64,000 nucleotides of DNA from Anaeromassilibacillus senegalensis (GTDB lineage: Bacteria > Bacillota > Clostridia > Oscillospirales > Acutalibacteraceae). Shown in pieces: positions 35,349 through 43,204 of this stretch; position 1 is the first letter of the stretch, and every line of letters begins with the position of its first letter. Location of the stretch: NCBI RefSeq assembly GCF_021531715.1, contig NZ_JAFBIT010000001.1, forward strand, positions 620,001 to 684,000, given 5' to 3'. Made by a program: the position numbers and the translations under genes. Under the pieces are notes generated by a model. That model worked only from the letters and a program-made list of their open reading frames with translations, had not been told where the DNA came from and did not search any database.

Positions 35349-36383
35349 TTATGCGTTGTTTCTGTGCTTTTTCAGGTATGCGACGAAATTCTGCCAATCC
35401 TTGCGGCTCATGTAATGGCTGCCGTTTCGGATATGATAGCCGATATTGCCTGCATGCAGAACCGTGCCCGGTGCAGCCTCGGCGCCGTCAAAGACAAAGC
35501 CGGTCAGGCCAAGCCGCTCGAAAGCGGGGGAAGCGGCGATGCACGCGGCAAGCTCGGCCTTCGGATCCGCCCAAAGATCCTCCGCTGCGCTCGAAACATA
35601 GACATTGCGCGGCGCGATCAGCGAGAGCAGAAAATGCTGGTCAAACGGCAGCGCGTCGTCGGTTTCGGTGTAGTTTGCAAAGTTGGGGCAGAACCAGAAC
35701 GGGAAGACGCGGTGAATGTCCTTCGCGGTCTCGCCGGTCTTTCCGCGGAAGAGCGCCGCACCCGCGCAGCCGGACTCATTGGCGTAGGCGAATTGGAAGC
35801 GCTCGTCAAATGCGGCGGCGAACAGCGCCGTCTTGCCGAGCCGCGAATGTCCGGCGACCGCGACATTCTGCAGGTCGACCTCGGGCCGCGTTTGCACATA
35901 ATCCATCACGATGCGCGCAGCCCACGCCCAGATCGCAATTTTACCCGGTGCATACGGCACGCTGCGGTCGATTTCCAGCAGGCTGCCCGCCATGGATGCG
36001 AAATCGTCATTGTCCGGCGAAACGTCCGTGTAGCCGAATGAAGCCACCGCAATGCCGAGGTCGCACAGCTCCTCGGACGGCAGATAGGCGTCCGGTACCG
36101 CAGGCGTGAAATTGATAAAGACGACGGCCGGAACAGGATTCCCGCGTTTCGGGCAGACGAAATGAAACGGGAAGGAAAACAATTTGCCGTTTTGCCGGAC
36201 TTCGGCCGTGATCCGATGCAAAACGGCCTTGCCCGCGCAGAACGTATCGTCCGCGGCGGTCTCCGTGAAGGTCACCGCGTCGGGCTGTGCGGGCGGAAAG
36301 CCGTACTCGCAGGTGCAGAGCAGGCGCTTCGCTTCCTCAGGCGAAACCGCGTCAAAGCGCGGAAGGTTATTTAATCGATCCAT
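35349..36383 (-). CDS. CE15-like alpha/beta hydrolase (glucuronoyl esterase type)
   Basis: The protein is 344 residues from ATG 36383. The nucleophile elbow is AGHSRLGKTA, followed by ANESGCAGAA and PFWFCPNFANY, with LPFDQHFLLSLIAPR and a late histidine in GSHYMSRKDW. This set is that of bacterial CE15-like proteins, which cleave esters between lignin and glucuronic acid side chains of xylan. I see no signal peptide, so it may act on imported fragments inside the cell. It is divergent from a GH43 xylosidase. Confidence 0.75.
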   Translation of the reverse strand: MDRLNNLPRFDAVSPEEAKRLLCTCEYGFPPAQPDAVTFTETAADDTFCAGKAVLHRITAEVRQNGKLFSFPFHFVCPKRGNPVPAVVFINFTPAVPDAYLPSEELCDLGIAVASFGYTDVSPDNDDFASMAGSLLEIDRSVPYAPGKIAIWAWAARIVMDYVQTRPEVDLQNVAVAGHSRLGKTALFAAAFDERFQFAYANESGCAGAALFRGKTGETAKDIHRVFPFWFCPNFANYTETDDALPFDQHFLLSLIAPRNVYVSSAAEDLWADPKAELAACIAASPAFERLGLTGFVFDGAEAAPGTVLHAGNIGYHIRNGSHYMSRKDWQNFVAYLKKHRNNA

Positions 36384-36416
36384 TGTATATACACTCCGAT
36401 CCAAAAGATTACCTTC

Positions 36417-36445
36417 ATTATAGGGGACAGGACAAAACTTGTAAA
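36417..36445 (-). promoter_or_regulatory. promoter of the CE15-like gene
   Basis: On the minus strand TTTACA (36445-36440), 17-bp spacer, TATAAT (36422-36417). Confidence 0.75.
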
Positions 36446-36452
36446 TAGAAAA

Positions 36453-36481
36453 TTGACTTTTTCGCGGCCGTCCGATACAAT
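36453..36481 (+). promoter_or_regulatory. promoter of the GH43 gene
   Basis: TTGACT (36453-36458), 17-bp spacer, TACAAT (36476-36481). Its -35 box is 7 bp from that of the divergent promoter. Confidence 0.75.
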
Positions 36482-36512
36482 GAATGCAGAATCTCTTTTG
36501 GGAGGAATTTTC

Positions 36513-38024
36513 ATGTTGACATACGAAAACCCGATTATCCCCGGCTTTTACCCGGACCCGAGCGTCTGCCGCGTCGGTGAGGATTACTACCTTGTGAACA
36601 GCTCGTTTGAATTTTTTCCGGGCGTACCGCTCTGGCACAGCCGTGATTTGCTGCATTGGGAGCAGCTCGGCTACGTTCTGACGCGCGAAAGCCAGCTTCC
36701 GCTGGAAAAGGCGCGCACCTCCGGCGGCATCTATGCGCCGACGATCCGCTATCATGACGGGCGCTTCTATATGATTACGACGAATGTGACCGGCGGCGGA
36801 AACTTCTTCGTCTGGACGGACGACATTCACGGCGAATGGTCGGAGCCGATCTACATCGATCAGGCGGGCATCGATCCCTCACTGTTCTGGGACGACGACG
36901 GCACGGTGTACTACACGGGCACGCATACGGATGAGAACGGCAATTTTGGAATCGGCATGTTCCTGGTTGATCTCGAGACCGGTGCGCGGCTCGGCGAGAC
37001 GAAGGTCATCTGGTACGGCACGGGCGGCAAGTGTCCGGAGGGGCCGCATCTGTACAAGATCAACGGTTGGTACTACCTGATGATCGCCGAGGGCGGCACA
37101 GAGTACGGTCATATGGAGACGATCGCGCGCAGCCGCTCTGTATGGGGACCGTATGAAAGCTGCCCGCATAACCCGATTCTCACGCATCGCAACACGTTTC
37201 AATCGGATTTTCAGGCGCTTGGCCATGCCGATCTCGTGGACGATCCGGACGGAAAGTGGTGGCTCGTGTTCCATGCGATCCGGCCTTCCATGTTTATGCT
37301 GCACCATATCGGCCGCGAGACAATGCTCGCGCCGGTCACATGGGATGAAGACGGCTGGCCTGTCGTCTATGGCGGCAAGCTGATCGAATCCCCCATGCAG
37401 ACGCAGGGCGATGGAGACGTCCGCGTGGAAATAAACTGGCGGGACGATTTCTCCGCGCCGGAACCTGCGCCGCGCTGGAGCTGGCTGCGCAACCCGGACA
37501 GAGCGTGCTATACGTTCGGCCATGGCCTGACGCTTCGCGGCGCAGCGGATACGCTCGATGACATCGGCGCGCCGACCTTCCTCGGTGTGCGCCAGCAGCA
37601 GTTTGCCGTGCGGTATCAGACAAGCATGCAGCTTTCGGGGGAGACCGGACGAGCGGGCCTGACGATTTTCCACACCGCCGAGCACCACTACGATCTCTAT
37701 GCGCAGAGGCAGGGCGGCGGCTGTACGGTGCAGCTCTTCCGGCGGGTAGCCGATATGGAAACACGAACCGAGTCCGTTATCTTTGCGGACACGGATACGC
37801 TGATCCTGCGCATCGATGCGGATCGCCATATGTACACGTTTTTTGCCGGCGTGGATGAAGCGCACCTTGTAAAAATCGGCACGGGCAGCACGCAGCTTCT
37901 TTCCACTGAGTGCATGAACTGCACGTTCACGGGCTGCTTCTCCGGCATGTTTGCCGAGGGCAACTGTACCGCGCGGTTTGATTACTTTGCGGCGTCATCT
38001 CTCGGGAACGTCGAAACAGAATAA
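36513..38024 (+). CDS. glycoside hydrolase family 43, probable beta-xylosidase
   Basis: The protein is 503 residues from ATG 36513 (GGGAGGAATTTTC upstream). The five-bladed propeller supplies the base Asp15 (FYPDPSV), the pKa-modulating aspartate in GIDPSLFWDDDG and the acid glutamate in KCPEGPHLYK. The C-terminal 200 residues fit the beta-sandwich of xylosidase-type GH43 enzymes. It removes xylose or arabinose from xylo-oligosaccharides. No signal peptide is seen, so it is probably cytosolic. With the CE15-like gene it forms a small xylan-side-chain locus. Confidence 0.92.
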   Translation: MLTYENPIIPGFYPDPSVCRVGEDYYLVNSSFEFFPGVPLWHSRDLLHWEQLGYVLTRESQLPLEKARTSGGIYAPTIRYHDGRFYMITTNVTGGGNFFVWTDDIHGEWSEPIYIDQAGIDPSLFWDDDGTVYYTGTHTDENGNFGIGMFLVDLETGARLGETKVIWYGTGGKCPEGPHLYKINGWYYLMIAEGGTEYGHMETIARSRSVWGPYESCPHNPILTHRNTFQSDFQALGHADLVDDPDGKWWLVFHAIRPSMFMLHHIGRETMLAPVTWDEDGWPVVYGGKLIESPMQTQGDGDVRVEINWRDDFSAPEPAPRWSWLRNPDRACYTFGHGLTLRGAADTLDDIGAPTFLGVRQQQFAVRYQTSMQLSGETGRAGLTIFHTAEHHYDLYAQRQGGGCTVQLFRRVADMETRTESVIFADTDTLILRIDADRHMYTFFAGVDEAHLVKIGTGSTQLLSTECMNCTFTGCFSGMFAEGNCTARFDYFAASSLGNVETE

Positions 38025-38033
38025 ACTTTACCG

Positions 38034-38068
38034 GGCGCTCCTGCTTTTTTGCGGGAGCGTCATTTTTT
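38034..38068 (+). terminator. terminator after GH43
   Basis: GGCGCTCCTGC (38034-38044) pairs with GCGGGAGCGTC (38051-38061), 11 bp with two G-U, 6-nt loop, then ATTTTTT. Confidence 0.85.
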
Positions 38069-38079
38069 CAAAAAAGCAC

Positions 38080-38110
38080 TTGACATTGACGCTGCGTCAC
38101 CCCTTATACT
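38080..38110 (+). promoter_or_regulatory. MerR-type promoter with 19-bp spacer and operator dyad
   Basis: TTGACA (38080-38085), 19-bp spacer, TATACT (38105-38110). Within the spacer is the perfect dyad TGACGC-T-GCGTCA (38087-38099). A long spacer with a central dyad is the hallmark of promoters activated by MerR proteins through DNA distortion. Confidence 0.85.
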
Positions 38111-38171
38111 CGAATCAGTCGGGAGCCGCCGCGGATGCTCCCGCAGTTTGTACAGAGAAAGGAGTTTGAAA

Positions 38172-38954
38172 ATGGACTACACCGTGCAATCCCTGGCCGC
38201 ACTGTCGGGCGTCAGCCGGCGTACGCTGAGCTATTATGACCAGATCGGCCTGCTGAAGCCCGCACGTGTCGCGGAAAACGGATATCGGATCTACGGGAAA
38301 GAGCAGGTGGAACGCCTGCAGCAGATTTTGCTCTACCGCGCGCTCGGCATGAAGCTCGAAGAAATCCAAGCCGTGCTTTCCGCACCGGATTTTGACGCCT
38401 GCCGCGCGCTGGAGGAACACCTGTGCCGCCTTGAAGAGAAAAAACAGCAGATCGAGAAACAGATTCAGAGTGTGCGGAAGACCTTGTCCGCAAAGAAAGG
38501 AGACTATATCATGAAAGACGCAGAACGATTTGAAGGGTTCAAAGAAGAAATGATCCGCAAAAATGAAGCTAAGTACGGCGCGGAGATCCGTCAAAAATAC
38601 GGAGAGGAAGCGGTTGACGCTTCTATCTTCAAGGTGCGCGGTATGTCGGAGGAAAGATGGCAGGCGGCGGAAGCCCTTCGCGCGAAGGCCGAAGCGCTTT
38701 TCAGCGAAGCCATGCGGGAAGGCTATCTCAAGAGTGAAACAGCCCGGCAGGCCTGCGCGGTGCACGGCGAGTGGATCCGCCTTTTCTGGAAAGACGGTAC
38801 CTATTCAAAAGCGGCGCACGCTGCGCTCGGAGAAATGTACGCGGTCGACCCGCGCTTTCGCGCCTATTACGAAAAACAGATCGGCGAGGGCGCGGCGGAA
38901 TTCCTGCGCGATGCGCTTGCCGTTTATGCGCAGACGGAAAATATGCAAAATTAG
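38172..38954 (+). CDS. MerR-family regulator with TipAS-like effector domain
   Basis: The protein is 260 residues from ATG 38172 (AAAGGAGTTTGAAA upstream). It has an N-terminal winged helix (YTVQSLAALSGVSRRTLSYY), a dimerisation coiled coil (about 75-110), and a C-terminal TipAS domain from about residue 115 with EMIRKNEAKYG and the conserved HGEWIRLFW. TipA-type proteins bind thiopeptides or other drugs and activate their own gene. A second ATG at 38511 with AAAGGAG 8 nt upstream would give the isolated effector domain. Confidence 0.9.
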   Translation: MDYTVQSLAALSGVSRRTLSYYDQIGLLKPARVAENGYRIYGKEQVERLQQILLYRALGMKLEEIQAVLSAPDFDACRALEEHLCRLEEKKQQIEKQIQSVRKTLSAKKGDYIMKDAERFEGFKEEMIRKNEAKYGAEIRQKYGEEAVDASIFKVRGMSEERWQAAEALRAKAEALFSEAMREGYLKSETARQACAVHGEWIRLFWKDGTYSKAAHAALGEMYAVDPRFRAYYEKQIGEGAAEFLRDALAVYAQTENMQN

Positions 38955-38957
38955 GAC

Positions 38958-38986
38958 TTGCTTTTTTTCACATTTTAACGTATAAT
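38958..38986 (+). promoter_or_regulatory. promoter of tRNA-Leu(CAA)
   Basis: TTGCTT (38958-38963), 17-bp spacer, TATAAT (38981-38986). Confidence 0.78.
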
Positions 38987-38998
38987 CATATACGTTAA

Positions 38999-39083
38999 GC
39001 CGGTGTGTCGGAATTGGCAGACGACCGCGACTCAAAATCGTGTGGAGCAATCCGTGTGGGTTCGAGTCCCACCACCGGCACCA
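38999..39083 (+). tRNA. tRNA-Leu (anticodon CAA)
   Basis: 85 nt; acceptor GCCGGTG/CACCGGC, discriminator A, encoded CCA, long variable arm, anticodon loop CTCAAAA on a CGCGA/TCGTG stem. Confidence 0.93.
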
Positions 39084-39130
39084 AAACCGCCATAGATCTG
39101 AATTTTTCGGATTTATGGCGGTTTTTGTTT
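39084..39130 (+). terminator. terminator after tRNA-Leu(CAA)
   Basis: AAAACCGCCATA pairs with TATGGCGGTTTT around an imperfect inner stem (ATCTGAA/TTCGGAT), followed by TTGTTTT. Confidence 0.82.
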
Positions 39131-39293
39131 TGTGGAAGACTGCACATGTTCACGTGAGATAAGCAATTCTTCCACAACGAATTTTCCTGTTGATTTTTCC
39201 TCCTTTTGGCTTACAATAGAATTGATGAAGCGGATTGCGGCATGCGACCCAAAGCTGCGTCTTTTGAAATTCTCAGAAAAAGGAGACTGTTCG

Positions 39294-39560
39294 ATGAAAG
39301 CAATTGTTTACACGTCCAATGCCGGCAGTACAGCCGACTATGCCGTGCTGCTGGCCCGCGAAACGGGACTGCCGTTCTATTCGGCAAAGGAGGCAAAAAA
39401 GAAACTGCCCGCAGGCGCCGAAATCCTCTATCTCGGCTGGATCATGGCCGACAGTATTCAGGGGTATGCAGACGCTGCAAAGCGTTATAAGATCTGCGCC
39501 GTCTGCGGTGTAGGTATGGGGAAGACCGGAACGCGGCTGGTCGCAGGACGAGCTTGCTGA
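39294..39560 (+). pseudogene. truncated flavodoxin-like gene
   Basis: From ATG 39294 (AAAGGAGACTGTTCG upstream) the frame reads KAIVYTSNAGSTADYAVLLA, a flavodoxin-like FMN-loop start, then LYLGWIMADSIQGYADAAKR and ends soon after VGMGKTG. Relatives continue for roughly another 60-80 residues; here the last residues RLVAGRAC are an out-of-frame reading of the neighbouring regulator. The gene thus lost its 3' half in a deletion that joined it to the HTH gene. The product, 88 residues, is unlikely to bind FMN. Confidence 0.65.
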
Positions 39561-39933
39561 AAAGCTTTTTGTGACCCGACAGGCGATTTCGCGGTGGGAG
39601 ACAGGCGAAACTCTCCCGAATGTCGAGTCGCTCAAGCAGCTTTCCGTTTTGTATGACGTCTCGATCAATACGTTGCTCGGTTCTCCGAGAAAGCTATACT
39701 GTCAGTGCTGCGGAATGCCGCTTGAGGATGCGTCTGTCAGTCGGGAGCCGGACGGCTCCTTTAACGAGGAATACTGTAAATGGTGCTACACGGACGGCAA
39801 ATTTACTTATGCATCGCTGGAAGACTTAATGGCATATCTCGTACCGGCGATGGCAAACGAAAGCTGGCCGGAGGATCAGGTGCGCGCCTATCTTGAAAGC
39901 CAGCTCCCGAAGCTGAAGCATTGGATCGAATAA
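39526..39933 (+). pseudogene. 5'-truncated XRE-type HTH regulator with zinc-ribbon domain
   Basis: The frame (open after a TAG at 39511) reads ERGWSQDELAEKLFVTRQAI, an XRE helix-turn-helix lacking its first helix, then a zinc ribbon (CQCCGMPL and CKWC) with the tail LMAYLVPAMANESWPEDQVR, which matches the Zn_ribbon_2 group. Only a GTG at 39571 could start translation, with no ribosome binding site and after the recognition helix begins. It may be expressed by reinitiation behind the truncated flavodoxin gene, making mainly the zinc-ribbon part. Confidence 0.65.
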
Positions 39934-40011
39934 CCGAACCGTTCCAATAAACATAGTTTCCGCTGCTTTTTCGTCAAAATGACAATTCTTAACCGTATGT
40001 TCCTCAACCGA

Positions 40012-40040
40012 TTGACGCTTTATCTGTTTTTTGCTATAAT
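40012..40040 (+). promoter_or_regulatory. extended -10 promoter of the first MATE gene
   Basis: TTGACG (40012-40017), 17-bp spacer, TATAAT (40035-40040) with an upstream TGC. Confidence 0.85.
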
Positions 40041-40082
40041 TTACCCTGCTGATTCTTTACAATTTGAAGGAGGATGTATCCT

Positions 40083-41450
40083 ATGGCAGGAAAGCTTTCT
40101 GCAATGTTCGGTGCGCAGGACATGACGGTGGGAAATCCGGTCAGTAATCTGATCCGGTTTTCGGTTCCGCTTTTGATCGGCAATCTTGCGCAGCAGCTTT
40201 ACAGCACGGTGGATTCCATTGTGGTCGGCAACTACATTGGTGACGGCGCGCTTGCAGCGATCGGCGCAAGCGGACCGATCATGAACCTGTTGCTGGTGCT
40301 CTTCATGGGTATCTCGGTCGGTGCGAGTATCATGGTATCCCAGTATTTCGGTGCGAAGGAAAAGGACAAGCTCTCCGGTACGGTCGGCACAGCCATCACG
40401 GCGACGCTGGTTTCTTCTCTCTTTATTATGATCTTGGGGCCGCTGATCACGCCGTGGGCGATGTCTGTGCTGCAGACCCCGGCAGATATCTACGATATGA
40501 CCTGTACATATCTGATTATCGTTTTTGTCGGCATTATCGGGTGTGCCTATTACAATATCATTTCTGGTATTCTGCGCGGCCTCGGTGATTCTGTTATGCC
40601 GCTGGTCTTTTTGCTGGTTGCGTGCGGCCTGAATATCGTGCTCGATATTCTGTTTGTCGCGTTTTTCAGCATGGGCGTTGCCGGTGCAGCGTGGGCAACG
40701 ATCATCTCGCAGGCAATTTCCGGCGCGCTGTGCCTTGTGCGTCTGCTTCTGATGCGCGATGTTCTGCATGTCAAACTGCGTTTCCTTTGGCCGCAGAAGG
40801 CGCTTCTGATGCAGCTTATCCGTCTCGGTCTGCCGAGCGGCCTGACACAGGCGGTCTTCTCGCTTGCCATGCTCGTTGTGCAGTCTTTGACGAACAGCTT
40901 CGGCACGCTGATCATCGCGGTATCCACGGTTGTCATGCGTGTGGATGGTTTTGCCATGATGCCGAACTTCACCTTCGGTACGGCCACGACGACATTCACC
41001 GGCCAGAATATCGGCGCGGGTAAGCTGAAGCGTGTGGAAGAGGGCACGAAGGACGGCCTCAAAATCGGTCTTGCGGTTTCCGTCGTTCTGGTTGCGGCGA
41101 TCCTGCTTTTCGGCCGTTATCTGATGGAAATGTTTACCTCAACGCCGGAGGTTGTGGACACCGGCATGCATATGATGCGCATTCTCGCTGTCGGCTACGT
41201 CGCGATGGCAGTGACGCAGATTTTGTCCGGCGTTATGCGCGGTGCAGGCGACACAATGACCCCGATGTGGATTTCTTTGATTACAACGGTTGTCATCCGT
41301 GTTCCGATTGCGTACGGTCTCGCAGCGCTGACGCATTCTCCGGATTCCCTGTTTATCTCTCTGCTGACAAGCTGGGTCATGGGTGCGGTGCTCACTACCG
41401 TCGCATACCGCATGGGGCGCTGGAAGAAGAAATCCATTATTGGTCAATAA
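40083..41450 (+). CDS. MATE-family efflux transporter
   Basis: This protein of about 455 residues has twelve predicted membrane helices in two bundles. The N-terminal repeat has SVPLLIGNLAQQLYSTVDSI and the C-terminal repeat has GLPSGLTQAVFSLAMLVV, and the family's GDGALAAIGASGP follows the first helix pair. It would export cationic drugs or metabolites using Na+ or H+. I chose ATG 40083 because AAGGAGG touches the earlier ATG at 40074. Substrate unknown. Confidence 0.92.
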   Translation: MAGKLSAMFGAQDMTVGNPVSNLIRFSVPLLIGNLAQQLYSTVDSIVVGNYIGDGALAAIGASGPIMNLLLVLFMGISVGASIMVSQYFGAKEKDKLSGTVGTAITATLVSSLFIMILGPLITPWAMSVLQTPADIYDMTCTYLIIVFVGIIGCAYYNIISGILRGLGDSVMPLVFLLVACGLNIVLDILFVAFFSMGVAGAAWATIISQAISGALCLVRLLLMRDVLHVKLRFLWPQKALLMQLIRLGLPSGLTQAVFSLAMLVVQSLTNSFGTLIIAVSTVVMRVDGFAMMPNFTFGTATTTFTGQNIGAGKLKRVEEGTKDGLKIGLAVSVVLVAAILLFGRYLMEMFTSTPEVVDTGMHMMRILAVGYVAMAVTQILSGVMRGAGDTMTPMWISLITTVVIRVPIAYGLAALTHSPDSLFISLLTSWVMGAVLTTVAYRMGRWKKKSIIGQ

Positions 41451-41463
41451 ATTGGTTCTAGAT

Positions 41464-41593
41464 GGAGGGGGAGATGCCTGTGCAGCTCACCCTCCGTACG
41501 TTTGGAGGAATGATTGTTTGAATTGCAGATACCGTTTATTTCTTCCAGACAAAAGCGTAAAAAATGAGCCTGTTTCGCAACGGAAACAGGCTC
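41464..41593. terminator. two hairpins between the convergent MATE genes
   Basis: GGAGGGGGAG/CTCACCCTCC (about 41464-41495, one mismatch) lies behind the plus-strand gene. GAGCCTGTTTC/GAAACAGGCTC (41566-41593), followed on the minus strand by ATTTTTT, is a clear terminator for the minus-strand gene. No gene lies in 41451-41636. Confidence 0.75.
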
Positions 41594-41636
41594 TTATGCT
41601 ATATAGGATGTGTTTCTCAGGTAACCCCCGTACCCG

Positions 41637-42998
41637 CTAGATTTTTTTGATCCATTTGCGGCTGCGGAGACGGAAAACGCACCAGACCGCCTTGATGATC
41701 TGGTCGATTTTGAGACAGGTGTAGATCAGGAACGGAGAGAGGTGCCAATACAGGCCGGCGAGCGCGCCAAGCGGTACGCTGGCTGCCCACAGAAACAGGA
41801 TATCGGCGACCATCAGGAATTTCGTATCGCCGCCGCCGCGCAGAACGCCTTTCGTGAGGATGGAATTGATGGCCTGAAAGAAGACAATGAAGCCGATGGC
41901 GAGCATGAGCTGCTCCGCGATTTCCTTCGTTTCGGGCGTAATGTCGTAGAAGCTGATGACGAGATCGCTGATCGCGGCAATCAGCACGCCGCCTAAGAGG
42001 CCGATCGCCGCGCCGAGGCCGAGAAAGGTATAGCCCTGCTTCTGCGCGCGCTCCACCTGGCCCTGTCCGAGCGTGTGGCCGGTGATGATCGCACTCGCGT
42101 TCGACATACCCTGAATGAACACCGTGGAAAGCTGCATCGTGACCGTTGTGATCGCATTGGCGGAGACAAAGTTTGCGCCGAGCCGCCCGACCACCATCGC
42201 GACGGCATTGTTGCCGAGGCCAAGCAGCGTATCGCTGATGAGCACCGGTATGCTGATGCGCATATACTCGCCGACCATATCGCCGCATTTCATCAAAACG
42301 TCCCGGATGCGGTAATGCACTTTCTTTTCCACAAACAGGAAATACCCGCAGATGAAGCTGAATTCAAAGATTCTGGAAATCAGCGTGCCGAGCGCCGCAC
42401 CCTGCACGCCCATAGCGGGCGCGCCGAAGTGGCCGAAAATAAAAATCCAGTTTGCGCCGATGTTGATAAAGAATGCAATGATCGAGCAGATCAGCGGGAT
42501 GCGGACTTGTCCGATGCTGCGCAGCACAATGGTTGTCGTCAGTGAAAAGCCGAGCAGCCAGTAGCAGGGGATGCTCCAGCGGAAATAGCCGATACCCTCC
42601 CGGATCACGTCCGCGTCGCTTGTGTAGATCCGCATCAGCGCGCCGGGCGCGAAGATCGTCGCCAGCGTAAAGCCCAATCCAATGAAGGAGCAAAGGCGGT
42701 ACATGATCGTCACGGATTTTTTGAGCGACGGGATATTCTGCATGCCCCAAAAGCGCGAGGTCAGCACCGACGCGCCCATGCCCATACCCATACAGCAGAT
42801 CTGGAACAGTGTGATGAACTGGTTTGCAAGGCTTGAGGCAGAGATCGCCACCTCGCCGAGCTTGCCGAGCATGATCGTGTCCATCATGTTGACGCCGATC
42901 GTGATCAGGCTCTGCAGGGAGATCGGGATTGCGATCGCGGCGACATTCCGGTAAAATGCCTTATCGCCCAGATACGTTTTGAGTTCTGCTTTCGTCAT
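41637..42998 (-). CDS. MATE-family efflux transporter
   Basis: The protein is 453 residues from ATG 42998. Twelve predicted membrane helices; the N-terminal repeat has AIPISLQSLITIGVNMMDTI and the second repeat SIPVLISDTLLGLGNNAVAM. It is clearly distinct from the neighbouring MATE protein, so this is not a recent tandem duplication. The likely ribosome binding site GAAAGGTGCGG is rather far from the ATG. Substrate unknown; the two pumps converge. Confidence 0.92.
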   Translation of the reverse strand: MTKAELKTYLGDKAFYRNVAAIAIPISLQSLITIGVNMMDTIMLGKLGEVAISASSLANQFITLFQICCMGMGMGASVLTSRFWGMQNIPSLKKSVTIMYRLCSFIGLGFTLATIFAPGALMRIYTSDADVIREGIGYFRWSIPCYWLLGFSLTTTIVLRSIGQVRIPLICSIIAFFINIGANWIFIFGHFGAPAMGVQGAALGTLISRIFEFSFICGYFLFVEKKVHYRIRDVLMKCGDMVGEYMRISIPVLISDTLLGLGNNAVAMVVGRLGANFVSANAITTVTMQLSTVFIQGMSNASAIITGHTLGQGQVERAQKQGYTFLGLGAAIGLLGGVLIAAISDLVISFYDITPETKEIAEQLMLAIGFIVFFQAINSILTKGVLRGGGDTKFLMVADILFLWAASVPLGALAGLYWHLSPFLIYTCLKIDQIIKAVWCVFRLRSRKWIKKI

Positions 42999-43044
42999 AG
43001 AGAAATTTCCGCACCTTTCAAGAGTAAAATAAACACATAAACAG

Positions 43045-43073
43045 ATTATACCGGATCTTAGTTGCAAAATCAA
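43045..43073 (-). promoter_or_regulatory. promoter of the second MATE gene
   Basis: On the minus strand TTGATT (43073-43068), 17-bp spacer, TATAAT (43050-43045). Confidence 0.8.
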
Positions 43074-43147
43074 CTATCAGTACGCAGCAGAATACACGAA
43101 TTTGTCGACGCTTTTTGGAAGAAACAGGGAAATTGTACGTACATATC

Positions 43148-43175
43148 TTGTAAATCCGGTGACAAATGGTATAAT
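43148..43175 (+). promoter_or_regulatory. extended -10 promoter of the GH51 gene
   Basis: TTGTAA (43148-43153), 16-bp spacer, TATAAT (43170-43175) with an upstream TGG. Confidence 0.78.
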
Positions 43176-43204
43176 GAAATAAAAAAATGCCTTGGAGGTC
43201 TAAT

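Noticed and set aside
35309-36109. 266-codon plus-strand frame opposite the CE15-like gene
   Set aside because: Very Arg/Ser/Cys-rich low-complexity translation opposite a conserved hydrolase; a shadow frame.
41637-43073. Two MATE genes as a recent tandem duplication
   Set aside because: The proteins differ strongly in sequence, lie in opposite directions and have separate promoters.
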